A stretch of DNA of 64,000 nt from Streptomyces cylindrosporus. GTDB taxonomy: Bacteria; Actinomycetota; Actinomycetes; Streptomycetales; Streptomycetaceae. Of the stretch, positions 49,213-57,471 are shown piece after piece. The DNA lies in contig NZ_JALDAY010000008.1 of assembly GCF_022698165.1 (NCBI RefSeq), forward strand, positions 434,001 through 498,000, in the 5' to 3' direction. Both the position numbers and the translations under genes were made by a program. Under the pieces are notes generated by a model. It searched no databases. It was not told where the DNA came from and worked only from the letters and a program-made list of their open reading frames with translations. Numbering within the stretch: position 1 is the first letter of the stretch; each line of letters starts with the position of its first letter.

Positions 49213-51738
49213 ATGCTGCGTCTCGCCACCCAGATGGTCCGGCACCGGATCAGCGCCCTGATCGCCGTGGCCTGCGCGGTCCTCGGCGGAGCCGCCCTGA
49301 TCACCGGCACCGGCGTGCTCGCCGAGTCCGGTCTGCGCTCCCACCTGCCCGCCGGACGCCTCGCCGGGGCGGACGTCGTGGTCGCCGCCGACCAGGAGTA
49401 CCACCCGCCCGGTGACCTGCCGATCGCGCTCCCGGAACGCCGCACGGTCCCGGCCCGGCTGGCCGCCGAACTGGCCGGCCTGCCCGGAGTCACCGCCGCG
49501 GTGGGCGACCTCTCCTTCCCCACCGCGCTGGTCGACGCCCACGGACGCGTCGTACCGTCCGGGGACCCGCGGACGGCGGGTCACGGCTGGTCCTCGACGA
49601 AACTGCTGGCCACCCCGCACATCGAGGGCCGCGCACCGGCCGGGTCCACCGAGATCGCCGTGGACCGCGCCACCGCCGAGGCGGCCGGCATCAAGGCCGG
49701 CGACCGGGTGCGCGTGGTCGCGAACGCCCGCCCCGCCACCGCCTACCGCGTCACGGCCGTCGTCGACGCGCCGGACGCGGGCGTCTACTTCGCCGACACG
49801 ACGGCGGTACGGCTGTCCGATCGCGAGGGCCGCGTCGACCTGGTCGGCCTGCGGGCCGCGCCGGGAGCCGAGGGACGGGTCGCCGCCGAAGTCCGTACGA
49901 AGATGGAGGGATCCGGCCTTCGGACGGTCACCGGCGCCGGTCGCGGGGACCTCGTGTCACCGGGGGCGGGCGCGTCCCGGTCGCTGCTGATGCTGCTGGC
50001 CGGTTCCCTCGCCGGGGTCGTCCTGCTGATCACCGGGTTCGTGACGGCGAGCGCGCTGGCCGTGTCGATCGGCGGGCAGCGCCGCGACCTGGCGCTGATG
50101 CGGGCCGTCGGGGCAACGCCGAAGCAGATCAGGCGACTTGCCGCCGCGCAGTCGACCGTCGTGGCGGCCGTGGCCCTCGTGCCCGGGGTGGGGCTGGGCT
50201 ACCTGCTCGCCGGGCAGTTCCGCGGGCTGCTCGTGGACCGGGGCGTCGTACCGCCCGAACTCCCCCTGACCGTCAGCCCGTTGCCCGCCCTCGCGACGGT
50301 CCTCCTCGTGGCCGCGGCCGTGCAGGTGTCGGCCCGGGGCTCGGCCTGGCGCACCTCGCGCATGCCCGCCACCGAGGCGGTCGCCGAGTCCCGCAGCGAG
50401 CCGCGCGACCCGTCGCGGACCAGGACCCGTATTGGCCTGCTGGTCATGGTCGCCGCGACCGCCATGTCGGTCCCGCCGCTCTTCTCCCGCACGGTCCTCG
50501 GCGCGACGGCCACCTCCCTCGCGGGCATCGTCGGGGCGATCGGCCTCGCGCTGTCCGGGCCGGCCCTGGTCCGGGCCGTCGGGGCTGCGGCGGCCCGGCG
50601 CACCCGGTCCGGCGCCTCCGCCCCTACCTGGCTGGCGATGGCCAACGTCCGCGCCTACGCGCTGCGCAACGCCGGGATCGTCAGCACGCTGGCCATGGCC
50701 GTCGTGTTCGTCCTGACGTACACCCTCACCCAGACCACCGTGCTGGCCGCCACCGCCGACGACACCCGCACCGGCACCCTCGCCCAGCAGCGGCTGAGCG
50801 CGCCCGGCCTCGGCGGACTGCCCGCCGGCACGCTCGCCGACGTCCGCGGGACGGCCGGGGTACGGGCCGCGGCACCGGTCGGCTCGACCACCGTGGTGTG
50901 GCCGTACCGGCAGTTCGGCGACACGGAGACCGATTCCGGCTCCGCGATGATCCTCACCCCGGACGCGGCCGACGTCCTCGACCTCGACGTGCGGGACGGG
51001 AGCCTGGACGGGCTCACCGGTGCCACCGTCGCGGTCAGCAGCGACGTCGCCCGCTCGCGGTCGGCCGAAGTGGGCCGGCGGGTGGGCCTCGTCCTCGGCG
51101 ACGGCGCGAAAGTGCAGGCCACGGTGGTCGCCGTCTACGCCCGCGGTCTCGGCTTCGGCACGGTGGTGCTCTCCCACGACCTCGCGGCCGGGCACACCAC
51201 GACGGGGCTCGACCAGAGCATCCTGGTCCGCACGGACGGCACGGCCGCGGCCCGGCAGGCCCTGACCGCCCTCGCCGCGGCCCACCCCGGTCTGGCGCTG
51301 GAGGACACGGCCCCCACGTCCGCCGACGGCCTGAAGGACGCCCCGCCCGAGGTGTGGATCAACCTGGCCACCATCGTGGTCCTGCTCGTCTATCTGCTGC
51401 TCAGCATCGCCAACAAGCTGGTCGCCGCCACCGCGCAGCGCCGGGTCGAACTCGGCGCCCTGCGGCTCAACGGGACCACACCACGGCAGGTCCGCGCGAT
51501 GATGCGCCGCGAGGCGGCGGTGACCGCCGCGACCGCGCTCGCCCTGTCCGTCCTGCTCTCCGCGCCGCCCCTCGCCCTCCTGGGCCAGGGCTTCCTCGGC
51601 CGCCCGTGGCCCGCGGGACCCGTCTGGCTGCTGCCCGCCCTCGCGCTCACGGTCACCGTCACGGCCTTCGCCACCGTCGAGATCCCCACCCGGCAGGCAC
51701 TGCGCACCCCGCCCGCGGACGCCGTCCGCGCGCACTGA
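49213..51738 (+). CDS. FtsX-family ABC transporter permease
   Basis: 841 residues with two FtsX repeats. The first has an N-terminal helix (HRISALIAVACAVLGGAALITG), a large extracytoplasmic domain (about 45-250) and three helices with the FtsX motif (GQRRDLALMRAVGATPKQIRRL). The second begins near residue 475 and ends with ATAQRRVELGALRLNGTTPRQVRAMMRREA. Ten helices in all, as in BceB-like or lipoprotein-exporting permeases of Actinobacteria. Pairs with the ATPase encoded three bases upstream. The likely job is export or removal of membrane-active compounds, or lipoprotein handling; substrate unknown. Confidence 0.93.
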   Translation: MLRLATQMVRHRISALIAVACAVLGGAALITGTGVLAESGLRSHLPAGRLAGADVVVAADQEYHPPGDLPIALPERRTVPARLAAELAGLPGVTAAVGDLSFPTALVDAHGRVVPSGDPRTAGHGWSSTKLLATPHIEGRAPAGSTEIAVDRATAEAAGIKAGDRVRVVANARPATAYRVTAVVDAPDAGVYFADTTAVRLSDREGRVDLVGLRAAPGAEGRVAAEVRTKMEGSGLRTVTGAGRGDLVSPGAGASRSLLMLLAGSLAGVVLLITGFVTASALAVSIGGQRRDLALMRAVGATPKQIRRLAAAQSTVVAAVALVPGVGLGYLLAGQFRGLLVDRGVVPPELPLTVSPLPALATVLLVAAAVQVSARGSAWRTSRMPATEAVAESRSEPRDPSRTRTRIGLLVMVAATAMSVPPLFSRTVLGATATSLAGIVGAIGLALSGPALVRAVGAAAARRTRSGASAPTWLAMANVRAYALRNAGIVSTLAMAVVFVLTYTLTQTTVLAATADDTRTGTLAQQRLSAPGLGGLPAGTLADVRGTAGVRAAAPVGSTTVVWPYRQFGDTETDSGSAMILTPDAADVLDLDVRDGSLDGLTGATVAVSSDVARSRSAEVGRRVGLVLGDGAKVQATVVAVYARGLGFGTVVLSHDLAAGHTTTGLDQSILVRTDGTAAARQALTALAAAHPGLALEDTAPTSADGLKDAPPEVWINLATIVVLLVYLLLSIANKLVAATAQRRVELGALRLNGTTPRQVRAMMRREAAVTAATALALSVLLSAPPLALLGQGFLGRPWPAGPVWLLPALALTVTVTAFATVEIPTRQALRTPPADAVRAH

Positions 51739-51927
51739 CGCCCGTTCCGCCGGGCCCCCGTATCCCATTCGGCCGTTCCAGGGTCCCGATGTTCTCCCTG
51801 CTCAGAGGGCGTCCCAGCGTTTCAGCGTCCCCAACACCCCGCCGGGCGTGGCGGCCGGGACGGATCACCTCACAAGCTTCGGTCATCCACTCAGCACCGC
51901 CACCCGAAACCCAAGGGGGACACCGAC
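51739..51927. other. Intergenic region before the DUF4232 gene
   Basis: 189 bases, no coding character. A weak GCCC/GGGC hairpin lies near 51742-51757, possibly ending the ABC operon. AAGGGGGA (51912-51919) is the ribosome-binding site of the next gene. Confidence 0.4.
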
Positions 51928-52683
51928 ATGTCCACGTTCCGCACCTCCCGCGCCCGGCTCGTCGCCGCCGCCGCGACCACCGTCCTCGCGGCGCTCTCCC
52001 TGACCGCGTGCAACGACGGGACGGGCACCAACGACGAGGGCGCGGCGGCGAGCGTCTCCGCGGACTCGTCCGCCGACTCCGCCACCCCGGGTGCCGGCAC
52101 GACGGCCACCCCGAAGTCCACGGGCGGCTCGACGGGGTCGAGCGGCAGCGGCTCGACGTCCGGCTCCACGTCCGGGTCCGCCTCCGGTACGAAGACCGGC
52201 ACACAGTCCCCCGCCACCAAGGCTCCCGCCACGAAGGCCCCCTCCACCTCCGGCGGGACGGTCACCTGCGAGGGGTCCAACACCAAGACGGTCGCGGCCC
52301 CGCTGACCCGCCCGGTCAACCACCTGCTGCTCACGGTCACCAACACGGGCGACAAGACCTGCTTCCTCTACGGCTACCCGAGCGCCCGGTTCACCGACGC
52401 CCAGTCGGAGCCGCCGGTCATCGACGAGTCGCAGCCGCAGGCGGTCGTCACGCTGAAGCCGGGCCAGTCCGGATTCGCGACCGTCAGCCTGTCCGCCGCC
52501 GACGGCAGCGGCGGGAACGGCCGCACCGTGAAGTCCCTGACGGTCTACTTCTACGGCCGCTCGATGAGCGGCAGCGTCGGCGCGGCCGCCCACCCGCAGC
52601 TGCCCGCGAAGGGCCTCTACATCGACGACTCGGTCAAGGTCAGCTACTGGCAGCAGTCGATGGACGACGCCATCAACTGGTAA
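51928..52683 (+). CDS. DUF4232 domain lipoprotein
   Basis: 251 residues with a lipoprotein signal (ALSLTACND, Cys near residue 28). A linker of about 80 residues rich in Ser/Thr/Gly/Ala (residues 30-110, with GSGSTSGST-like repeats) leads to a DUF4232 domain (about 112-248). The domain starts VTCEG and contains LLTVTNTGDKTCFLYGYPSARF, the typical C-x-L-x-G-Y/F-P pattern, with a paired Cys near the start. DUF4232 proteins are secreted beta-sandwich proteins of unknown function, very common in Streptomyces. AAGGGGGA lies upstream of the ATG. Confidence 0.9.
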   Translation: MSTFRTSRARLVAAAATTVLAALSLTACNDGTGTNDEGAAASVSADSSADSATPGAGTTATPKSTGGSTGSSGSGSTSGSTSGSASGTKTGTQSPATKAPATKAPSTSGGTVTCEGSNTKTVAAPLTRPVNHLLLTVTNTGDKTCFLYGYPSARFTDAQSEPPVIDESQPQAVVTLKPGQSGFATVSLSAADGSGGNGRTVKSLTVYFYGRSMSGSVGAAAHPQLPAKGLYIDDSVKVSYWQQSMDDAINW

Positions 52684-52700
52684 GGCGGGGGGAACCCATC

Positions 52701-52835
52701 ATGCGCAGCAGGACTCGCAGGATCTCCCGCTTCGTCACCGCCTACATCGGCGCGGCCTTCCAGGTCGTCGTCCTGGGCACGACGGGCCAAGCGGCGGCGG
52801 AAGCGGGGGTCCTCCGCCGCGGCCACGGAGCCTGA
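52701..52835 (+). CDS. Possible small membrane or secreted peptide
   Basis: 44 residues. GGGGGGAA lies about nine bases before the ATG. The sequence has a basic start (MRSRTRRISRF), a hydrophobic stretch (about 13-28) and an Ala/Gly-rich tail, which looks like a signal peptide with almost no mature part, or a single-helix membrane peptide. It is 17 bases after the DUF4232 stop, and so could be co-transcribed. No homologue family recognised, and the short length means it may be spurious. Confidence 0.4.
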   Translation: MRSRTRRISRFVTAYIGAAFQVVVLGTTGQAAAEAGVLRRGHGA

Positions 52836-52849
52836 AGGACTACCAGTTG

Positions 52850-53200
52850 TCAGGGGGCCTCCGGGGCGGCGGCCGTCCACGCGTCCTGGGCGCTGGCGTG
52901 GGCGGGGAAGCGGCCGAGCACATCTCCGCCCAGCAGGACGAGCTCGATCGCCGTACTGCTGTGGACGACCCTGACCCAGCCCTGCCGGGCCCGGCAGTCG
53001 TCCCACGCCGCGCACAGCGGCTCCAGGATGCTTCCGTCCGCGAAGGTCACCTCACGGAGGTCGACGATGAGGAAGACGCGCCCGTGTCCGGTGCGGGCCT
53101 CCTCCAGCGCGTGCGCCAAGGGCGCCACGGTGGTCGGGTCCAGCTCACCGCGGGCGTGCACCATCCGGCACTCGTCGAACAGCTCGGGCGCCCGCGGCAC
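52850..53200 (-). CDS. STAS-domain protein (anti-sigma factor antagonist-like)
   Basis: 116 residues from GTG 53200. The STAS fold is seen in ARGELDPTTVAPLAHALEEA, RVFLIVDLREVTFADGSILEPL and VRVVHSSTAIELVLLGG. The phosphorylatable Ser of classic antagonists lies after D-x-x in DLREVTFADGSIL: here Asp-Gly-Ser is present, so phosphorylation is possible. Such proteins bind anti-sigma kinases or transporters. It follows the SCO5918-like gene after a four-base gap and probably belongs to the same operon, downstream of the helicase. Confidence 0.82.
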   Translation of the reverse strand: MPRAPELFDECRMVHARGELDPTTVAPLAHALEEARTGHGRVFLIVDLREVTFADGSILEPLCAAWDDCRARQGWVRVVHSSTAIELVLLGGDVLGRFPAHASAQDAWTAAAPEAP

Positions 53201-53204
53201 GGCG

Positions 53205-53528
53205 TCACGCGTCCCGGGGGCCGGTGTGCCCGAACAGTTCCGCGGCGGCGTCGAGGGCGCTGCGGGCACCCGGGGCCGGGCGCGGTACGGCCTCGGTGCC
53301 GCTGTGGCAGGTGAATCCCAGGCGGGCCATGGCCCGGGTGACCTCGCCGCCGGTGAAGTCGCGGCGGTCCTGCCGGGTGATGACCGCACCGACCTGCATC
53401 ACGGGATAACGGCGCCGTCCGATGGTCACGGAGTCACCGGTGACCGGCTCGGGCGTGACCCCGGCCATCAAGGCCAGCACTCCGTCCTTGGTCAGTTCGA
53501 ACGGGTACCGGGCGATGACACAGCGCAT
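53205..53528 (-). CDS. SCO5918-family protein
   Basis: 107 residues. MRCVIARYPFELTKDGVLALM, then VTGDSVTIGRRRYPVMQVGAVITRQDRRDF and EVTRAMARLGFTC are the pattern I recall for the SCO5918 family of Streptomyces, small cytoplasmic proteins of unknown function found beside DEAD-box helicases and cold-shock genes. That is exactly the setting here: the helicase gene is upstream on the same strand and the cspA gene beyond it. A role with RNA or in cold adaptation is inferred from neighbours only. Confidence 0.83.
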   Translation of the reverse strand: MRCVIARYPFELTKDGVLALMAGVTPEPVTGDSVTIGRRRYPVMQVGAVITRQDRRDFTGGEVTRAMARLGFTCHSGTEAVPRPAPGARSALDAAAELFGHTGPRDA

Positions 53529-53621
53529 GATGCCTCACAGGGAGAAGTCGCGGGGAGAAGTCGCAGGAAGAACCACGGGGAGAAGCCACAGGGAGAGGGG
53601 GCCGGGAGGAGCGGCGGCACG

Positions 53622-55124
53622 TCACGCGGCGCGGCGGTTCCCAGAGGACCGGCCGCGCGCGGTGCGTCCCCGGTGGCCTCGGGCCGATGCCGATGCCGAT
53701 GCCGACTTCGACTTCGGTGAGGAGGACGCGGTCCGGCGGTGCGGTTCCGCGGTGGGCGGCGCGGCGATGACGACCGGGACACCCGACGGGGCCTTGGCCC
53801 CGGTGATCCGGCTCAGCTCGGCCTCGCCGGACCGCACCGCGGTGATCGTCGGTCTGATCCCGGCCGCGGCCATCAGCCGGGCCACGTCACGCCGCTGCCC
53901 CGGGGTCACCAGGGTCACGACGCTGCCCGACGCGCCGGCGCGTGCCGTACGGCCGCCGCGGTGCAGATAGTCCTTGTGGTCACCCGGCGGATCCACGTTG
54001 ACGACCAGGTCGAGGTCGTCGACGTGGATGCCGCGCGCCGCGACGTTCGTCGCCACCAGCACCGTGACCTGGCCGTCCTTGAACTGGGACAGGGTCCGTG
54101 TGCGCTGCGGCTGGGACCTGCCGCCGTGCAGGGCGGCGGCGCGGACACCGCTGCCGAGGAGGTGCCTGGTCAGCCGGTCCACCGCGTGCTTGGTGTCCAG
54201 GAACATGATCACCCGGCCGTCCCGCGCCGCGATCTCGGTGGTCGTGTTGTGCTTGTCGGCCTCGTGCACGTGCAGGACGTGGTGCTCCATCGTGGTGACG
54301 GCACCCGCCGACGGGTCGACGGAGTGGACCACCGGGTCGCTCAGGTAGCGGCGGACCAGCAGGTCGACGTTGCGGTCCAGGGTGGCCGAGAAGAGCATCC
54401 GCTGGCCGCCGGGGCGCACCTGGTCGAGCAGCGCGGTGACCTGCGGCATGAACCCCATGTCGGTCATCTGGTCCGCCTCGTCGAGCACGGTGACGGCGAC
54501 GTCGCCCAGCGCGCAGTCGCCCCGGTCGATGAGGTCCTTGAGCCGCCCCGGCGTGGCGACGACGACCTCCGCCCCGTCCCGCAGCGCACGCGCCTGCCTG
54601 CCGATCGACATCCCGCCGACGACGGTGGCCAGCCGCAGCCGTACGGCGCGGGCGTACGGGGTGAGCGCGTCGGTGACCTGCTGGGCGAGCTCGCGGGTGG
54701 GCACCAGGACGAGGGCCAGCGGCCGCCGCGGCTCGGCGCGCCGGCCCGCCGTACGGGCCAGCAGGGGGAGGCCGAAGGCGAGGGTCTTGCCGGAACCGGT
54801 ACGGCCACGGCCGAGTACGTCACGGCCGGCCAGGGAGTTCGGGAGGGTGGCCGCCTGGATGGGGAAGGGCACGGTCACGCCTTCATGGCCGAGGACGGCG
54901 AGCAGCGGCGCCGGCATGGCGAGTTCGCCGAACGACTCGACGGCGGGCAGCGCGGGCTCGACGGTCCTCGGCGGTGCGAACTCGGCGTGGGCAGCGGCGG
55001 GTTGACCCGGGCGCCCGTCGGGGCGCCGCCGGGATCCGGCGCGGGGGTGGGCGGTACGTGCGGTACTGGGCGTACGTGCGGTGCGCGAACCGCGCGAGCC
55101 GCGTGACGGACGTTCTCGGTTCAT
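53622..55124 (-). CDS. DEAD-box RNA helicase
   Basis: 500 residues, ATG with GAGGAAGG upstream. All helicase motifs are present: Q motif (PFPIQAATLP), I (GRTGSGKT), Ia (PTRELAQQ), Ib (TPGR), II (VLDEADQM), III (SAT), IV (VIMFLDTKHA), V (VLVATNVAARGIHVDDLD) and VI (HRGGRTARAG). The first 60 residues are Arg/Ser-rich and unstructured, and the last 50 carry Ser/Ala/Lys repeats (SKSASASASA) and Arg-Gly-like ends that would bind RNA. It unwinds RNA duplexes, probably during cold stress, given the cspA gene upstream and SCO5918/STAS genes downstream. Confidence 0.95.
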   Translation of the reverse strand: MNRERPSRGSRGSRTARTPSTARTAHPRAGSRRRPDGRPGQPAAAHAEFAPPRTVEPALPAVESFGELAMPAPLLAVLGHEGVTVPFPIQAATLPNSLAGRDVLGRGRTGSGKTLAFGLPLLARTAGRRAEPRRPLALVLVPTRELAQQVTDALTPYARAVRLRLATVVGGMSIGRQARALRDGAEVVVATPGRLKDLIDRGDCALGDVAVTVLDEADQMTDMGFMPQVTALLDQVRPGGQRMLFSATLDRNVDLLVRRYLSDPVVHSVDPSAGAVTTMEHHVLHVHEADKHNTTTEIAARDGRVIMFLDTKHAVDRLTRHLLGSGVRAAALHGGRSQPQRTRTLSQFKDGQVTVLVATNVAARGIHVDDLDLVVNVDPPGDHKDYLHRGGRTARAGASGSVVTLVTPGQRRDVARLMAAAGIRPTITAVRSGEAELSRITGAKAPSGVPVVIAAPPTAEPHRRTASSSPKSKSASASASARGHRGRTARGRSSGNRRAA

Positions 55125-55242
55125 ACGGAACCTTCCTCGATGCGGGCGCGTATCAAGGAATTCCCGCTGCACGATGAACGGCGCAGAGAATCGCGAGAAC
55201 GAGCCGAAGACGCCAGGGGAGAATCCCCCCGGAAATGCGGCG

Positions 55243-55278
55243 AGCTGGGGCCCACACCCCAAGGTGCGGGCCCCAGCT
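55243..55278 (-). terminator. Strong hairpin terminator after cspA
   Basis: AGCTGGGGCCC pairs with GGGCCCCAGCT (11 base pairs), and inside it CACC pairs with GGTG around a 4-base loop after one mismatch. It lies 33 bases after the cspA stop and 119 bases before the helicase start, so helicase and cspA are probably separate transcripts. Confidence 0.8.
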
Positions 55279-55310
55279 GCAAAATCCGCGTCAGAGCCGA
55301 TGCCGGACGG

Positions 55311-55514
55311 TCAGGCCGGGACGATGTTCTCGGCGGTGGGGCCCTTCTGGCCCTGGGCCACGTCGAACGACACCTTCTGGCCTTCCTGCAGCTCGCGGAA
55401 GCCCTGGGTGGCGATGTTCGAGTAGTGGGCGAAGACGTCGGCGCCGCCGCCGTCCTGCGCGATGAAGCCGAAGCCCTTTTCGGCGTTGAACCACTTCACA
55501 GTGCCGGTGGCCAT
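55311..55514 (-). CDS. cspA: Cold shock protein CspA
   Basis: 67 residues, the usual length. MATGTVKWFNAEKGFGFI carries RNP-1 (KGFGFI), and DVFAHYSNI is RNP-2; the oligonucleotide-binding surface aromatic residues (W8, F16, F18, F29, H31, Y32) are in place. It is an OB-fold RNA/ssDNA chaperone. AAGGAG lies seven bases before the ATG. The gap to the next gene upstream is about 190 bases, leaving room for a long 5' leader of the sort that gives cold-responsive translation in cspA genes. Confidence 0.97.
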   Translation of the reverse strand: MATGTVKWFNAEKGFGFIAQDGGGADVFAHYSNIATQGFRELQEGQKVSFDVAQGQKGPTAENIVPA

Positions 55515-55701
55515 GTCATTTCTCCTTCGGAAACGGTGCTCGGAGTTCACCCTGTGTGGACTCCGTGTCGCCGCGATGATCAACCCGTCGGAAAATGAAC
55601 CCTTTTGGCGAACCACAACTGCAACCTGATTCGACAGTAGCACGGTGCCCCGGATCACGGGCCGGGAATAATTACGCACGTTTTCCTATTTACGCGCGCG
55701 C

Positions 55702-56046
55702 CTATGCGCGCAGCAGCCGCCCGGTCAGCTCCCGGTACTCCCGCAGCGCGAACCGTAGCTCGGCGGACTGGGTCTCGGGGTCGAGGCCGGCCCAGCCCTC
55801 GCGGAGGAGCCGTCGCCGCTCGGCCAGGGCGTTCACGAGCTGGTCCGTCGCCTCGTCGAACGCCCCCTCGGCCTCCTCCAGCGATTCGCGCGGGCTGTCC
55901 GCGAAGGTGTTGACGGCATGTCCGAGGCGGCGCGCGATCTCGTCCCGTCCGTCCGAGGGGAGCAGCGGCTCGGGGCCCGTGGCAGGGCGCCCGGCACGCC
56001 CCGAGGGCCGGTCCGCGGGCTGCTGGGCGCGTGTCTGGTCGTACAT
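55702..56046 (-). CDS. Hypothetical helical protein
   Basis: 114 residues. The first 35 are Pro/Arg/Gly-rich and probably unfolded; the rest is strongly helical and acidic (IARRLGHAVNTFADSPRESLEEAEGAFDEATDQLVNALAERRRLLREGW, then RFALREYRELTGRLLRA). It looks like a small helical-bundle cytoplasmic protein. No family recognised. ATG 56046 is the only ATG in the N-terminal part, but its ribosome-binding site (AGGGAAG) is 14 bases away; a TTG at 56088 is an alternative. It lies between cspA and the enolase gene on the same strand. Confidence 0.65.
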   Translation of the reverse strand: MYDQTRAQQPADRPSGRAGRPATGPEPLLPSDGRDEIARRLGHAVNTFADSPRESLEEAEGAFDEATDQLVNALAERRRLLREGWAGLDPETQSAELRFALREYRELTGRLLRA

Positions 56047-56118
56047 CGTCGTGTGTACCGCTTCCCTGGGGGTGGGTGCACCAGTCAACGTCCGCCGACC
56101 ACACCTGTCAACGCGACG

Positions 56119-57402
56119 TCAGCGGCGCAGCCCCAGTGCCGTGCCGCCCGCGTACCGAGCCTGAGTGCCCAACTCCTCCTCGATGCGGACGAGTTGGTTG
56201 TACTTGGCGGTGCGGTCGGCGCGCGACAGCGACCCCGTCTTGATCTGTCCGCACCCCGTCGCGACGGCGAGGTCCGCGATCGTCGTGTCCTCGGTCTCGC
56301 CGGAGCGGTGGGACATCACGACCGTGTACCCGGCGCGGTGCGCGGTGCCCACCGTGGCCAGCGTCTCCGTCAGCGTCCCGATCTGGTTGACCTTCACCAG
56401 GATCGAGTTGGCGATCCCGTCCCGGATCCCCGCCCGCAGCAGCGTCTCGTTGGTGCAGAAGACGTCGTCCCCGGTGAGCTGGCAGCGGTCGCCGAGCCGC
56501 GCGGTCAGCTCGCGCCAGCCCGTGTGGTCGTCCTCGGCCATCGGGTCCTCGATGGAGGCGACGGGGTAGCGGTCGACGAGCGTGGCCAGGTAGTCGGTGT
56601 GCTCGGCGGGGGTGCGGCGGACGCCCTCGCCCGTGTAGTCGTACACCCCGTCACGGAAGAACTCCGACGTCGCCGGGTCCATGACGAGCGTGATGTCGGT
56701 GCCGGGCTTGTACCCGGTCTGCTCGACGGCCCGTACGACGAAGTCCAGCGCCTCGTCGGCCGTACGCAGGTCGGGCGCGAAGCCGCCCTCGTCGCCGACG
56801 TTCACGCTGTGGCCGGCGGCGAGCAGGTTCCGGCGCAGGGTGTGGAAGACCTCGGAGCCCATACGGACGGCCTCGGCGAAGGTCGCCGCGCCGACCGGCG
56901 CGATCATGAACTCCTGGAAGTCCAGCGGGTTGTCGGCGTGGGCACCGCCGTTGACGATGTTCATCATCGGCACCGGCAGGACGCGGGCGTCGACCCCGCC
57001 GACGTAGCGGTACAGCGGGAGGCGGTGGGCGGCCGCGGCGGCCTTCGCGGTGGCCAGCGAGACGCCGAGCAGGGCGTTCGCGCCGAGGCGGGACTTGGTG
57101 TCCGTGCCGTCCAGCTCGATCATCGTGCGGTCGACGGTCGCCTGGTCCTCGGCGTCGAGCCCGGTCACCGCGTCCGCGATGCTCTCGTTCACGGCGTCCA
57201 CGGCCCGCCGGACTCCCTTGCCGTGGAAGCGGGCCGGGTCGCCGTCCCGCAGCTCCACCGCCTCGCGGGCCCCGGTCGAGGCCCCGGACGGCACGGCCGC
57301 GCGCCCGAGCGACCCGTCCTTCAGTACGACGTCCACCTCGACGGTCGGATTCCCCCGGCTGTCGATGATCTCCCGTGCGACGACCCGGCTGATGGCGGTC
57401 AC
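56119..57402 (-). CDS. eno: Phosphopyruvate hydratase (enolase), second-type
   Basis: 427 residues from GTG 57402 with GGGAG seven bases upstream. Enolase motifs: REIIDSRGNPTVEVDV, PSGASTGAREAVELRDGD, the metal-binding and catalytic blocks VNVGDEGGFAPDL, ASIEDPMAEDD, QLTGDDVFCTN and ILVKVNQIGTLTETL, and SHRSGETEDTTIADL. It converts 2-phosphoglycerate to phosphoenolpyruvate. Streptomyces usually carries a main glycolytic eno in a central-metabolism locus plus an additional copy; the position here beside a redox-type HxlR regulator and away from other glycolysis genes suggests the additional copy. The divergent regulator probably controls it. Confidence 0.93.
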   Translation of the reverse strand: MTAISRVVAREIIDSRGNPTVEVDVVLKDGSLGRAAVPSGASTGAREAVELRDGDPARFHGKGVRRAVDAVNESIADAVTGLDAEDQATVDRTMIELDGTDTKSRLGANALLGVSLATAKAAAAAHRLPLYRYVGGVDARVLPVPMMNIVNGGAHADNPLDFQEFMIAPVGAATFAEAVRMGSEVFHTLRRNLLAAGHSVNVGDEGGFAPDLRTADEALDFVVRAVEQTGYKPGTDITLVMDPATSEFFRDGVYDYTGEGVRRTPAEHTDYLATLVDRYPVASIEDPMAEDDHTGWRELTARLGDRCQLTGDDVFCTNETLLRAGIRDGIANSILVKVNQIGTLTETLATVGTAHRAGYTVVMSHRSGETEDTTIADLAVATGCGQIKTGSLSRADRTAKYNQLVRIEEELGTQARYAGGTALGLRR

Positions 57403-57417
57403 GGTGCAACTCCCAAC

Positions 57418-57462
57418 GTAAGTTCCACGAGGAAACAAAGTGAGTCCTGAAAGAGAACCTAC
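57418..57462. promoter_or_regulatory. Spaced inverted repeat between enolase and HxlR genes
   Basis: GTAAGTTC (57418-57425) and GAACCTAC (57455-57462) are inverted with one mismatch and a 29-base spacer. They flank the divergent start region. The right arm overlaps TACTAT (57460-57465), a -10 placed six bases before ATG 57472, so the regulator mRNA is probably leaderless and self-controlled. Confidence 0.45.
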
Positions 57463-57471
57463 TATGGGCGC

